Shown here piece by piece: positions 25,459-37,700 of a DNA stretch of 64,000 nt. The translations under genes were made by a program, and so were the position numbers. The first letter of the stretch is position 1. Each line of letters opens with the position of its first letter. Below the pieces are notes generated by a model. That model saw only the letters and a list, made by a program, of their open reading frames with translations. It did not search any database and was not told the origin of the DNA. The DNA is taken from NCBI GenBank assembly GCA_016584495.1, contig WAID01000015.1:2632410-2696409 (forward strand), in the 5' to 3' direction. This DNA comes from Celoporthe dispersa. Its lineage: Eukaryota > Ascomycota > Sordariomycetes > Diaporthales > Cryphonectriaceae.

Positions 25459-26914
25459 TTCTTCTTCTTCTTCTTTCCTTCTCTGTTCCAGGCTGGGAGG
25501 AGGTTCAATTGGTGGGTGGACGAGACGGACGGTGTCGTGGTCTCGAGCGTAAGTGTCGGTGCAGAGAGCTCTCTACTCTCCTCCCGCTGTAATGATCCAG
25601 CGTGTGATCAGATGTCTCCTCCCAGAAGCACCGATTTCTTGTTAGTTATTTATTTCGTTTTTCTTCTTTCCCTTGGCCTTCTTCTTTCTCATAATCCAGT
25701 TGTGCTCAATCTCGAATCGGCGCGGGCATGTTTTGCATATGTTTCCTGCGGCTGTCTAAATATCATGAGCAGAGAATTGCGGCGAGGTAAACAACCGCGG
25801 CAGGATGGAGCGAGGGAGGTCGACCTCGCTTATGCATCGTCGGTATGACTCAGCGTGACCCTATCACCCGAGGACGTTAGCAAAGAGGATGAAGGACGAG
25901 GAGGAGGATCGGGATAGCTGTAGCGGACGCATGCGCTCGTCTGAAGGTTCGAGGTACTACAGCCATCGAGAATATGTGTGGTGCGACTACCGACAAGTAC
26001 GTGCGGTCTCCTGAGGCCGCTTGCAGCTGGGCAGCCGGCGTGCAGTGATCAGTTACAACGAGGAGACGGTCCCTGGGAATCTCTCAGCTTATTCTGGAGG
26101 CTTGCTGCCAAGCTTATTGCCAAGCCTACTTACTGTTGTTGGCTGTGGCGGTAATACAACCATCTCAGATGGCTCTGCAGGTCACGGTGCAACTTTGGAG
26201 AAGGCAGGATCAATCTGTATTATATTCACCTAGAGTGCAAGAAAAGAAGACTCGGGTATCGCTCCGCCGAGTTTCTGGCTGTGGAAAATGACAAATGTTT
26301 ATGTTTCAGCTGTGAAGAAGCTGTGTGGTATGCCAATTCTAGGGTAGAGTAAATGCCTGGGCCCAGTGATGTGGAAAGCAGTGCAGTACTTGGTCGACGG
26401 AGTCTTATTGGAAATACATAGACCTTGCGACATTGATATTAGTGAGGGAGAGCGAGAGCGTCTATTTGTTGCCCTTTCCGGGCAACTCATAGGGCCGCCT
26501 GGATGTGTACGGGGTAGCACATCTCAAGAGTCCCTGTCGGCTTAGGGAGACCCAGGAGATTGACAACGAACCACATCACCTCCTTGACGTTAACGTGCCG
26601 ACGCGGGAGTTCAAGGCTGCTTGCTAATATGTGCCAGATAGACGGTCTTGGGTGCACACAATTGTAGACAGCATCGAGCACCATAAGCGCTGCGGAGCAA
26701 AGACCAAGCCGAAGCCGTGCTGCCCGAAGGCTACAGGTTTCTCGCTCCACCTGGCCTCCTTCACGAATCGCCTCATTCTCTTTCCCAACTGACTCATTTG
26801 ACGCGTCCAGAGGCCTCGCTTCCTTACTCACAAACACGTGATCATGTTCCGGAAGGAAGATATTTATATCGTGGTCCCAGAGTCGGTGGGAAAAGACTGC
26901 CCAAAAAAATCTTT
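25459..26914. other. Spacer
   Basis: Promoter of the minus-strand membrane-protein gene (CT/TTC runs at 25458-25485), then no supported gene. One minus-strand frame (26837-26487, 116 codons) is moderately protein-like (SAALMVLDAVYNCVHPRPS) but has no recognised domain; it could be a small hypothetical protein. Confidence 0.4.
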
Positions 26915-27016
26915 CTCTTTCACCGGGAATCGAACCCGGGTCTCAAGCGAGCTCAATTGCTCAGCGGGTCTGAAGAAACTGACAAGCTTGAATACTGACC
27001 TCTATACTATGAAAGA
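26915..27016 (-). tRNA. tRNA-Asp (GTC) with a 30-nt intron
   Basis: Read on the minus strand from 27016. The acceptor stem is TCTTTCA paired with TGAAAGA, discriminator G. Box A region is TAGTATAGAGGTCAGTAT, typical of Asp tRNAs. The anticodon stem CAAGC/GCTTG holds a loop TT-GTC-A and C, interrupted after position 37 by a 30-nt intron. The T arm is CCGGG TTCGATT CCCGG (box B). The mature tRNA would be 72 nt before CCA addition. All four stems pair, so it looks functional, though the acceptor differs from the usual fungal Asp acceptor. Isotype comes from the anticodon, the discriminator G and the D-arm. Confidence 0.88.
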
Positions 27017-30000
27017 GCCTTGGTTGATGAAGGGATCGTGATGTCTTGTTGATATGTGGGAAGGTGTCCTGGTGTAAGACAAGTGGTGCTTGTTAGCCTT
27101 CGGCTCCTAGGTGTGGTGCGGTAGGGGAACTCTCGTCGCCGGACTAAACTGATGCTCATCCTTTTCCTTTCTACCTTTTTTTATTGAAACAATAGAAACC
27201 GAAGAGACTAAAGAGTCTACTGTAAGAGAGAGAGAGAGAGTGGACAACAAAGAAGAAGCTGGGAGCAGGCGTGGGCAAGAGTCTCGACGAGCGGTGATGA
27301 TGTAGTTGACGAGGGCATCAACAACTTTCCGCTCGCCCCCGGCAGCAGCTGTAGTGCCGCCCAGGGTCACGTTCACTCGCCAGAACGTAGACTCTCCCCT
27401 CCTTCACTCACACCACGAATTATAACAGGGAGAGGGGAAATGACACTTGCATGGTCATTGACCACTTCGAGACGGCGTCGAACGGCGGACCCGATGTCGG
27501 ATCGTGCACCAATATCACACAAGACACCCCCACACCTTCATGTGGTGATTGCAGACAAGATGCGACGGTAGATATTGAGAAGGAAAAAGGAAAAAATATG
27601 ACATATCGATCACCATCCACTGGAGAACCAGATCAGCTGACCCGGTCCTCATGTGTGACTCCCGTACTATCATGCAGCGGTTCGAGGTGTGAAGGAGGGA
27701 GGGTGTGTGTGTGTGTGTGTGTGTGTGTGCCGAGCCCTTAGGCGCCGTGGTGGAGAGTATTCTTATTTCTTGGCTCTGGGAGGGGGATCCCATAAAGCGG
27801 GAACGACCTGGGTCAGTCAGTCACTTGCTTGTGCTAAAACATTAGACCCATTCCTATTGAATGTGTCTTGATCCGATCTGTCAGAAAGGAGCTACCACAG
27901 TACGCCAAGGATGGAAGGGAGCAGGAGGGTGTGGGCTTGATGAACGATGCCATTCGCAACAGAATGTCTGGTCTATTACGGGGTTTCCGTTTTGGGATGG
28001 ACAGAATAGGAGATGGAATTTCTGGAATTATTTTCTTAAACTTCTCTTCAGCCGCGCCTGGGAGAAGACCCGGCTGAGCTTGCGACCCCCAGAGTCATCC
28101 CTGCCCGGCGTAGACTGATCTCGTCGCGATGGGCACATGACAGGCCATGTTGCGATATCTCATAGGCCGTACGGATAGAGATGAGAGTATCCACCTCCGG
28201 CACGCCCCCGTTGAACGAGCCGCTGTCAAGATAAGAGGAATAGGGACTCTGATCGTCGAGAGTCGTCGCGTGGAGACAGTTCTGTGAAGAAAAGAAAATA
28301 AAGAGAGAGAGAGAGATGAAGGGGTGGGGAGAGAGGGTCCATCCCTAGGTGAGGAAGGATCCTGACCGAGCGGATGCAGGTCAGGTTCAGCCAGAGCGGG
28401 CTGCGCATGCATCTCAGCGGGAGATGCTGCTCGTGTCCACATGATGACAATATGGGCTCTACGGCGTGAGAGTGGTCGAGCCTGCGGTGGGCTGATCGTC
28501 CAAAGGGAGTTCGGGTCCTGCATATGGCGACTGCCAACCTGCAGACGCTGGTCATTCATTCGAGGGTGGGGAGAACTTTCCAATCAATGCTCACCAGACT
28601 GACAGGCCTGTCCGAACCCCTTCCCTTCCCACTTCCCCGCCGCACAGGAACCGAGCAGCCATTACCCAGAGACGAAGCCACGGCCCTGGGGAGAGGAGCG
28701 AAGGAGGGAGATGATCATGTGTGCTGATGAGCCTTTTTGCGTGATGGGTCCGTCGCCTCGTGTGGGCACGCATTCGGATGTGCCACGGTCTTCACAGGCC
28801 CAGAGTTCTCGAGACTGATATTACCCAGGGGACATCAGATATCGAGCTCGCGTGACATGTGACCCATCCTCACCGCTCGGGACAACGATAGGGAGAAGAA
28901 GCTGCCGGGAGGGACAGGCCTGAGATGATGCAAGATGCGCATGGGCGGAGAGATTGTCTCAGATGATGTCTGACCTTCCCAGATCTGCAGTCATGTTGTC
29001 GCCTCCTGCACGGCGGGCACGCCGGGCCTCACCGAGGATGGTCCTCGTGACGACTGGCCGATCTGTACACGACCAGTGTCTGTCATGTGATGGTCAGACA
29101 GCTGTCCGCCGTGGACCCTCTCGTCTTCTCCTCTCTTCTTGTTGTCTTGCGAGATCGTGGACCTGTATGAGAAGCTGTCAAGGCTTGTTCATTTTGTGGT
29201 TGCGTGTGTTTGTGTGTTTAGGTACAGTACATAGCGGCTGGACCCAGAACCAACAAACCCACAGACGATTGCACCTGCCTGTAAACGCACCGAAACCGTG
29301 CCAACCCAGGCAAGTCCAGGCTCATAGGCTTCACCTTGGTGAGGGCTCCCACACCGGTGCCATCCCTGTCTAGACGCCTCGAGGGCCCAATGAGAAGCGC
29401 GCAGCCACAGGCCTCACCCCTGTTCAGAGATACAACAATCTGTACCGTGGTACCTCGGAGTCACTCACTCTTACCCCCCATTCGAACCATCAACAGCGAG
29501 TTCAAACACCTAGTGTGATAACCTTCTCTGGTTTAAAGTTCTACTATGGTATAATGTAAACAAACCTACCCAGAACTTGGACCTCCTTGCTATCGTATAC
29601 TACGGCAGCCAAAAAAAAAGGGTCCAGTCGGAACCTCCATTGACTTCTGCGTCCTTCTTCTCCGAGACACAACAGGCCTCTTGTACCATATTAATCTACC
29701 TCGGAAGATGATCAATGAGAACAGGCCCATGGTGCCAGGGAACGTCACATCATCTTTCTCTCTCTCTCTCGGGGCGGTCGCATATATGCGACCATGTAGC
29801 CGTCTCACGATATCAATTCACTCTTGTGCCACGTCACCAGCCTCGTCCTCCCTACTGCCGGGCCAGGCAAGAGTGGCAGGTTAGGTCTCTGGGTACCCTG
29901 ACCAGGGCAGGCTTGCTGACCTCGACTGTGGCGGAGCAGGGCAATCAGCATGCAAGATGCAATGCGCGCACTCGCCACACTCGTTGCGAAAAATCTTCGC

Positions 30001-32446
30001 CTCTCCCGAGCGGACAGGGCCCAGCGAGACCAGCAACCAAACAAGTAGAACCGTTGGGACGAGGGGAACGGTCCCAGATCATGCAGGACACGCAGAAGCG
30101 TTCTGCAGCCAGGGCCGGGGGCGGGCGAAATCGGGCCATGTCATGTCTCTGATGATCTACAGTGCCCTGGGACCTGCATGCAAGGCCCCAGTCCTGCTGC
30201 AAGATTTTCTTCTTCTTCTTGTTGTCCTCCTCATAGTATACATCCAATCCTTCCCCCTTAGTATGCGTTGCTATAGTGGGTGATCCATCGCCTGTGCGCC
30301 AACACATAGAGGCACCGCCACTTTTTCTCTCTCTTCCTCTCACTATCTCGACGATCGCATGCATATTTTCAGCTGCCTCTGCTCGCTTAGAATGAGCACG
30401 TACCACTCTATGTTCCCGGCACTGGCAGGTCGCTCGCCGCTGAAGGGTGGACCAGGCGCCCCATTTTTTGGCAGGCGACAAACCGCCTCGCGCAGTCATA
30501 GCTGCAGGAGTAGCGGCTGGCGTGTGCGTCGCCGGGCCTGATTGCTTGCTGGGCGATGGATAAAATGATATGCAGGCCTGTCCACCCTGTGGACCTGGTG
30601 TTCCTCTTGGGTTTGTTTTCTATTTTTATTCGACCTGTTGTTGATCGCTGGTTGTGATGGGTCCTGGTCCCTATGGCGCAGGTCATAGCGACGCCACTTT
30701 GGAGACTTGGGGCGTCTAGACCTTTGGTTCGTGAAGTTTATGTGGATGACTCAGGTGGTGGTGGTGATGATGATACTACCCACAAGCTGCCATTATCTAA
30801 TGATCCCCTTAGAGCGTAGTGGTCTCGACATCTTCACGATCCCAGGGACAGACACATCGTTCCAAAGAGCGGCTCACATCCGCGGTACGAACACGAAGAT
30901 GCATGCTATGTATGGTAGTGGGCAGATGAATGGTATGACTGGTGACTATGTAGGTTTTAGCCGGTAGACTACAGCACAGTACCATAGTACAGTAAGCTGC
31001 CTTCAACCAACGTCCCAACTGGGTGACGCGCATAAGGGATGGTGGTGTTGCGCTTATCGAACCAGGCATCCTCGAGGGGAGGGAAAGAAAAGACACTAAG
31101 AAGATGAGGAAGAGAACAAGAAATAAAACGAAAAACAAGACTTTGTTAGAAAGAGAAAAAAAGGGAAGAAGCTACCAGGGGAAGGATGCAAATCGCCCAA
31201 TCCGGTATGAACCAGGGGTGATGGGGTCGTGTTTAAATTCCGTGATTGGTCCTCAATCACTGGCAGGCGAACCAACCAGATCGCGGCAATGTCGTCGAGA
31301 CCGGTCTCGATGAAATCCGGCCTGTGCTGCCCGGAAGACGCGGCCTCAGAAAGGGTGACGAGTCCCGTTTGACCGCAGCGTGGTAGCAGCGAGATGGGTG
31401 GTATACGACACCGGGGAGGGTGCAGTCTGAGACATGTCGTCGAGTTGTGCTTCTTATCAGCACGCGTGTCTGTGCTGCAGTCGTCACTCGCATGGGAGGA
31501 CGCATGCTGGTTCGAGACGTGTGGGAGGGACCACCCTGCCGGGGAAGACAGCTCGGGTACGCGTAGAGTCTGACAGTCTGTCAAGCGATCCGAAAAAGGG
31601 AGAGAGAAGGGGAAAAAAAAGAAAAAGGAACAGAAAGAAAGAAAGAGAAAAAAGAGCCGCGACAGGCGCCAGGCGGCGAGGGTAAACCTGTGTCTTGATC
31701 CTGGGCTGACGAGGATCGAGTGGTGCTCAAGACGCCAGAGTCTCCGTTATTTGTGGGAACTTACTATAATAGATGCGCAACGGCTCGCAATCTAAAGAGA
31801 CGCGGCCGTCGCAGGGCGAGCTGACCACCACACACCATCAGCACACCGTCGTCCCGCAGACCGCAGACCTTGTCCTGGTCTCTGGCTGGCTGTGAGCAAA
31901 TCGATGAGAGGAAGACCATGTAGACAGGAAACCCCAAGGGGTCTAGTACTTAATAGTAGAGGAGGTTGTCGCCAACAAGTACGGAGGGGCTGAGAGCTGT
32001 GACGCCGGGGCCCTCCCGGTTTGTCGGGACCATGGCAGTCAGAACTTTGACCTCTGTTCCTCTTTGTTGGTGGTGACTATCTGACTGGCTGACATGAACT
32101 GCACTTTGGGGTAAGATTAGATAGATGAGGTGTGGGCGTCACAAGCATCCCTCTGGTGGTGGTGGTGGTGGTGGGTTTTTCTTTCTTTTTGGGGTTTTTT
32201 TCTCCTTCTTTCCCTCTTCCTGGGGGAGGGATTGAGTTGAGTGGTTGTGGCGACAGGTGGAGCACACATCCGTATCCCCGGTCCAGCGCTTGTCTGTGGG
32301 CCTTGAATGGAGGGAACTGTCAGGACCCCTGTTCCGTGGTGGAGGGTGAGGACCAGCAGGGGTTGGACTGGAGAAAGAGGAGAAGAGGGGGCGACAAGGG
32401 CCACAGGAGCCATTCGGCTGGTGCAGCGTGAGACATTGTCTAAGAC
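27017..32446. other. Long gene-poor region
   Basis: About 5.4 kb with no supported protein gene. It contains a (GT)14 tract at 27702-27729, GA-rich stretches (27220-27240, 28296-28316, 31070-31165, 31605-31660) and a (GGT)n tract near 32155-32172. Many short overlapping frames occur on both strands without domain content. The flank of tRNA-Asp is at its left end. Confidence 0.45.
27702..27729. repeat. (GT)14 microsatellite
   Basis: Uninterrupted GT dinucleotides in gene-free sequence, bounded by gagg on the left and gccgag on the right. Confidence 0.95.
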
Positions 32447-33517
32447 ATGCAGATGGGCACATCCGCCGTGACGGGTTCGGGTCGAGTTCAGGCATGCTCT
32501 ATGGCTCTGGCTCCTAAGACAGAAAAAAAAAGCAAATACGAAGCGGATAAGCCCCAATCTGGCGACACAGGCCGAGGCATCTGTGAAGGTTGTAGTGAAA
32601 ATCTCAGCTCAAAGGCAGAGAGACGTTGGCCCGCCGGTACCCGCTGCTCAACCGTAGGGAAACCACGACCCAAGATGCATACTAGTACCACCACACAGCA
32701 CAGGCCGGGAAGAAAGAGGAAAGAGGGAGGGGGGAGTGGGAAATCGGCAGGAGATTCCCATTTTCGACAGCAACGGAAATGTTCATCAACATGGTTCCTT
32801 CCCACCCCTTCCCTCTGGGTCATACCTGGCCATGCCCGATATGGCCTAAGGTGTACTACGGTAGGAACCACTCCTCCTCTCTGCAGGTCGGAATTCGAAT
32901 TTTATCGCCCAATGGCACCAGCAAGCCTCAGCCCCAGCTCTCCTATAGGGCCTCACCGTATGCACGATCCAGGGCTTTTGGGTGTTCAAGGGTCCGTCCC
33001 CGTCCCTCTCGACTTACGCGCATGGCATGGCGCAGTTCTTGCAGATTTGTGGGACATTCCCATTGCTCATCGCCCATCCGCCGTCCGCCATCCACTCGCT
33101 TGCGCCCAATGTCTGCTGCTGCTGCAGCTGGTGGTCCACACGCGCCCCGCCCTGCTGGTCCCTGGGTGCTGCCTCCTCCTGCAGGTCCTTCGCCTTACCT
33201 TCCATACTGTCGGAGGCAACCCTCTGTCTCTCTCACTCTCTACTTTTTTTTTCTCTCTTTTTTATGGGTCCGCCTGTGCGACTCGTTTGCTGCACCACCG
33301 TGCTGGCCTACACGAGGCCGGCTGGCAGCCAGCTCAGAGGGCTGCCTCAATAGATTCACCCTCCTCCGCCTCGACGGTTTCCTCACCGCAATTGACAGAT
33401 CATCATCAAGCAGCAACCGCCGTCCCAGACACTGCGAGGCGACAACAACAACGCCACAGCCAGGCCAGGGATAGCTACCATAACCCGTTTCTGAATTATA
33501 CAGTACCCGCATTTTAA
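32447..33517 (+). CDS. Unsupported long open frame (hypothetical)
   Basis: A 356-codon uninterrupted frame. The translation starts MQMGTSAVTGSGRV and is rich in Ser, Pro, His and Arg, with a CLLLLQLVV hydrophobic patch and a phenylalanine run encoded by a T-tract. The other two forward frames are also open for 120-230 codons here, so the openness may reflect low stop density rather than selection. No domain recognised. It could instead be leader sequence of the large downstream gene. Low confidence. Confidence 0.15.
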   Translation: MQMGTSAVTGSGRVQACSMALAPKTEKKSKYEADKPQSGDTGRGICEGCSENLSSKAERRWPAGTRCSTVGKPRPKMHTSTTTQHRPGRKRKEGGGSGKSAGDSHFRQQRKCSSTWFLPTPSLWVIPGHARYGLRCTTVGTTPPLCRSEFEFYRPMAPASLSPSSPIGPHRMHDPGLLGVQGSVPVPLDLRAWHGAVLADLWDIPIAHRPSAVRHPLACAQCLLLLQLVVHTRPALLVPGCCLLLQVLRLTFHTVGGNPLSLSLSTFFFSLFYGSACATRLLHHRAGLHEAGWQPAQRAASIDSPSSASTVSSPQLTDHHQAATAVPDTARRQQQRHSQARDSYHNPFLNYTVPAF

Positions 33518-34780
33518 TCCTGGCTGGCCAGTTGCCGGTACTGAGAAGAGTCATGGGATGTGGCCATTATCGATATCCTGGCGCCTTTTTCCCCAGCTCT
33601 CGTTGTCTCGACCCTGGTCTCTGGGAGAGCATAAATCCTATTCCCATCTTGTCCGCCCACACACACACACCACCACCACCCTAAAAGCTACCCTTGGATG
33701 GGGAGAAGAAAGAGAAGAAAAAGAAAAAAAGGAAAAGACACCAAAAGAGGGCTTACACCTAAATAAAACTTGCTCTCCTCGTCCTCCGGCTCTCACTTTC
33801 CCTTTTGACGCCACATCCCTCCTTCTTTTTGTTTTCCTCTCTCCTGCTGGTGGTTCTCTGTATCATTTCCTCATCGTCTCTCTTACCAATCTTTTCCCCA
33901 AGGACCCAACAGCGTTCCATACCACCACCACCACCACCACCACCATTCTACACTTGCACACGGAAGGACACCAGGGGCCAAAGGCTCTCATCTCGCTTTG
34001 GGCATATATTGGTCGCACGTTTCCTGGACGATCCCCGTGGAGGGACAAGAAAAACAAAAACCCCTCAGTGTGGCTCACAACGTCGTCTTAAACGCCCATC
34101 TCTTTCCCCTCCTTCACAGGGGTGCTACCATCCATCACCTTTAGCGAGCTTACTTGCCCCAGTCCTCCAGTCAACCCTGCCTGGTCACCCCCATCCACGA
34201 CACCCTCGGATGCTACCTCAACACACCCTTCCGATATCGTCTTGTTGACTTTTTTTACCCTCATTCTTCCCCAGCTCTGGAGTTTTCTTCACCTCATCTC
34301 TGCCTACCTTTGTTTTTGTTCGTTTTATTTTTATTTTTAATGTGCTCCTTCGTGCCACCGTGCTGGGATTTCTGACGTCTTCATCTGCCCCGTTTCGGCA
34401 CTTGAGGTCTCGTCTCTTACACACATACATATACATACGCAAGGCTGGTGTGCAACCTCGATCTCGTGGATCGTGCCCGATCCTCATCACCTGGGCACAC
34501 GATCCTCCGGCCGACCCTGTACGTCCGAGTCCTCTCATGTATGCCGCGATGCGATAACGTGCCAGAACGTGGCGCATCCCACACCTTCGTGCTGTCTCAA
34601 GCGCCTGCAAGATCTACAGACAGCTCTCCCACATCAGGCGTCAGGCTCATGAGATCTTTAGGCTGACCACTGCTGCCCAGACTATCCTTAATATTGAGTG
34701 AGAGTCTTCTTTCGCCGGGGATGGAGAACAATGTGTAATTGAGCCATCATCAAACTGCTGCGACGCTTTATTCACACAAG
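33518..34780. other. Pyrimidine-rich leader/promoter of the methyltransferase-domain gene
   Basis: Plus-strand sequence is repeatedly CT-rich (33773-33915, 34105-34345) with a (CCA)n tract at 33927-33950, which is typical of long fungal leaders. No gene with recognisable content was seen. An upstream exon is possible but not resolved. Confidence 0.45.
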
Positions 34781-37700
34781 ATGGCGTCCTCGAGAACAAC
34801 AGCGTCATCCAGGCGCCAGGAGATACCCGAAAGCACAACAACACAGCTGCAGCGGTCGGGTGCCTACATGGATGCGTCAGCAGCAGAAAGTGTGGCCCCT
34901 CTCAGCCGAAGGGCCAGAAAGGCAGCCGAGTCCGCTCGGATGGCCGCAGTCGACCCCAGCCGCCTCAGGCCACCAGCAGGATACCGCAGACCTCGTCACG
35001 ACGCGCCGCTGCTGCTCCACAAAGTTATGCGTGGAAGCAGACGCTCACGCAACAGCACCGACCGGGAAATTCGAACGCCAGTGATGTGTCGGGAAAGACG
35101 ACTGCTACCAGCACCAGCAGCGCCTCATCTGCCCCTTCGAGCCGGTCGCAGGAGAGCGCAAGACAGCCTCGGAATGTGTTGCGGAGGAAGCAGCCTGCCG
35201 CGGCTGGACAGCAGCATCACGCTCGGAGCATCTCGTCGCGGTCCGAGTCTACGTCTTCGGCTCCCCTGTCACAGTCGTCGTTGGACCTGAGCAGAGATGG
35301 ACCCGTGGACAGGGGCTTCACGGACAGCCCGGCCTCGATCCGGATGGCGCAGAGGATCGAGCTTCCGACCGGCAGCGCGCAGCCTGTCACCATCTACCCA
35401 GAACTAGACCGTTATCGAGACTTCAAGCCCCAGGCAGCGGTGGGCCATCCTCACCTGGAGGTACCCTACCCGATCACGACTGACCTCCCCGCCGACACCT
35501 CTATTCTCGAGCACAAGCAGCCAGCACAGCGCCTGGAGCGGCAGCCCGTCGACCAGATTCTCCGAGTCTCCTGGAGGCGGCCCCTACAGCCGCGACACGA
35601 CCCCGACGTCCATGTCTTCGGTCTCACCAGGGCTTGTCGCGCCGATGAGACTCCCCATCTCAAGGCCCAAGCAGACTACCAGCCCGGCAGAGACCAGGCC
35701 GCCCGTCGTCCGCAGAAGGGCCGGAAGCTCATCTCATGACGTCTCTGACGCGAGCACCGACCGTGATGGTCTGGCCGCGGTGAGGAGTCGTCGAACTCAT
35801 CCTCGTCTGGCTCTACTATCCGCGCTGCTGCCTTCATCAGGGACCAGCAGCAGAAGGGCGCCCTTCCCGGGGCGCTGCCATCTCCCTCCACGAACATCAT
35901 CGGAGCACTTCAACGTCCAGAACCGAGGAGAGGCTGAAGGCGCCACTCACCCTCGCGGGACATCGCAGGATCACCTTTGTCCAGGGCCACTCCGCCGATC
36001 CGGCCGAGTCGAGAAGGTATCACAGACCTACAGTCACAGATAGGCCTACCACTGCCCGTGGTCCACAGCAATCTATCGTCGACTTCCTTGTCGGAGAGAC
36101 GTCGGAGCGGCCAAAACATGCCGACCACCCTTTCCCGCACCAACACGCCACTGCAGACCGACCACACCCTGCAGTCGTCTGCTCCCAGGATAGGAAGGGA
36201 GCCTACGCCAGCCCCTCATGCCGCAGCCTCGGGACCTGACCCCCAGGCGGCGAAGAAGGCCCTCGCGTGGGCCGACCCGTACCCCAAGCCCCAGTGTGTC
36301 GTCGAGCTTGAAGACCCGGTTTCCGCTCTTCGGCCGGCGCAACAAGACTGCAGCCCCCGCCGAGAAGAAGGAAAAACAACCTCGCAAGGGCCCTGCGGCC
36401 GGTACTGGCCATGAGGGGTATGGCCGCCTTGGCCAGGTCCGGCGACGAAGCAGCAACCTCACCAGCGCCCTGCGCGTCATCCCCGGACTATGTCTTCCCA
36501 GGAGAGCCTTGCCAGCACTCTGCCGTCTGACCCATTCCTGGCAGAGCGCATGAGCCCTGTCGTCATTGCTGGCGGTGAGATCATTCACAACCGCAACGTC
36601 AGCTCGGACCTGGCTCGGACCGAGAGCAACCAGAGCATGGCCCAGTCTCGACCCAGCCTGGGCAGCTCGAGGAACAACTCCGAGGCGTCGCTGTCCTCCC
36701 AGGAAGCCCGCAATACCCTGTGGCCTTCAGCCCTGCCCCGAGGGCGGCCACCACCCCATCTCTGGGACACCGGCGACTGCCATCTGACTCCAGCGACTCC
36801 GACGTCCTGACCATGCGGCCGACCCTGGCTGCCCGGAGATCGATGCAGCGCCTGAAGACGTCTGACCCAGCCAGCGCGCGTGTGCCGAAGCCTATCACTG
36901 TACGGCCAGGGGCAGCGGCTCCGTCCATCAACAGCTACGACACGACGCTCATGTCGGACGATTCGACATTCAACCCGAGGCCGTCGGTGGGCAGGACCGG
37001 CTCCGAGTCGTCGGTGGTACCCAAGAAGCTGACCAAGAGGCCAAAGTCGCCCCGAAAATGGAACATCTTTGGGCGATCCACCACGCAGCTCGCCAGCAGC
37101 AAGAAGAAGCCGTCTGAGGCTTCCCAGGTCTCCGCCAAGGTCACAGTCGTCGAGAAGCAGCCCATGGCGTTCTACACCATGATGGACTCCTCAGAGCAGG
37201 AGGAGGAGGCGTTTGCGGACGTCGAGGACGTGCTGCGCGAGGCGCAGGCCCCTAGGCCACCCTCTCCCAAGCCAGCCGCTGCTGCAAGCGATAGCGCGCA
37301 ACGGCCTACTGCAGCCTCGCAGAATCGATCACAAGAGGCCCAGAATGCGACTGTCAGACCGGGACAGCCCAAGACTACCCTTCAGCAGCCGAGACGCATC
37401 ACCACGGTCCAGTCGTCCCGGAACCTGAGGAGCCCTCCTTCACAGCCAAGTCGCGCACAGCAGCCCCCGCCAACGACCTCCAAGCCGCCCAGTGCTCGGC
37501 CGAGCAGACTGCCCCAGGTCGGCCGCATCCCGAAGGTTGCTGGCCGCTCAGAGCCGCCACCGCCGTCTCCAAGGTCCTTCTCCCGGCCCTTCAACCGTAG
37601 CAGCGTGCAGCTGCAATCACCGGCAGACAGCCAGAAGCCGGCTGAGGAATTTGTTGCCAAGGGCCCAAGCCCTCCGAGCCACCAGAGCCAGCTCAAGAAC

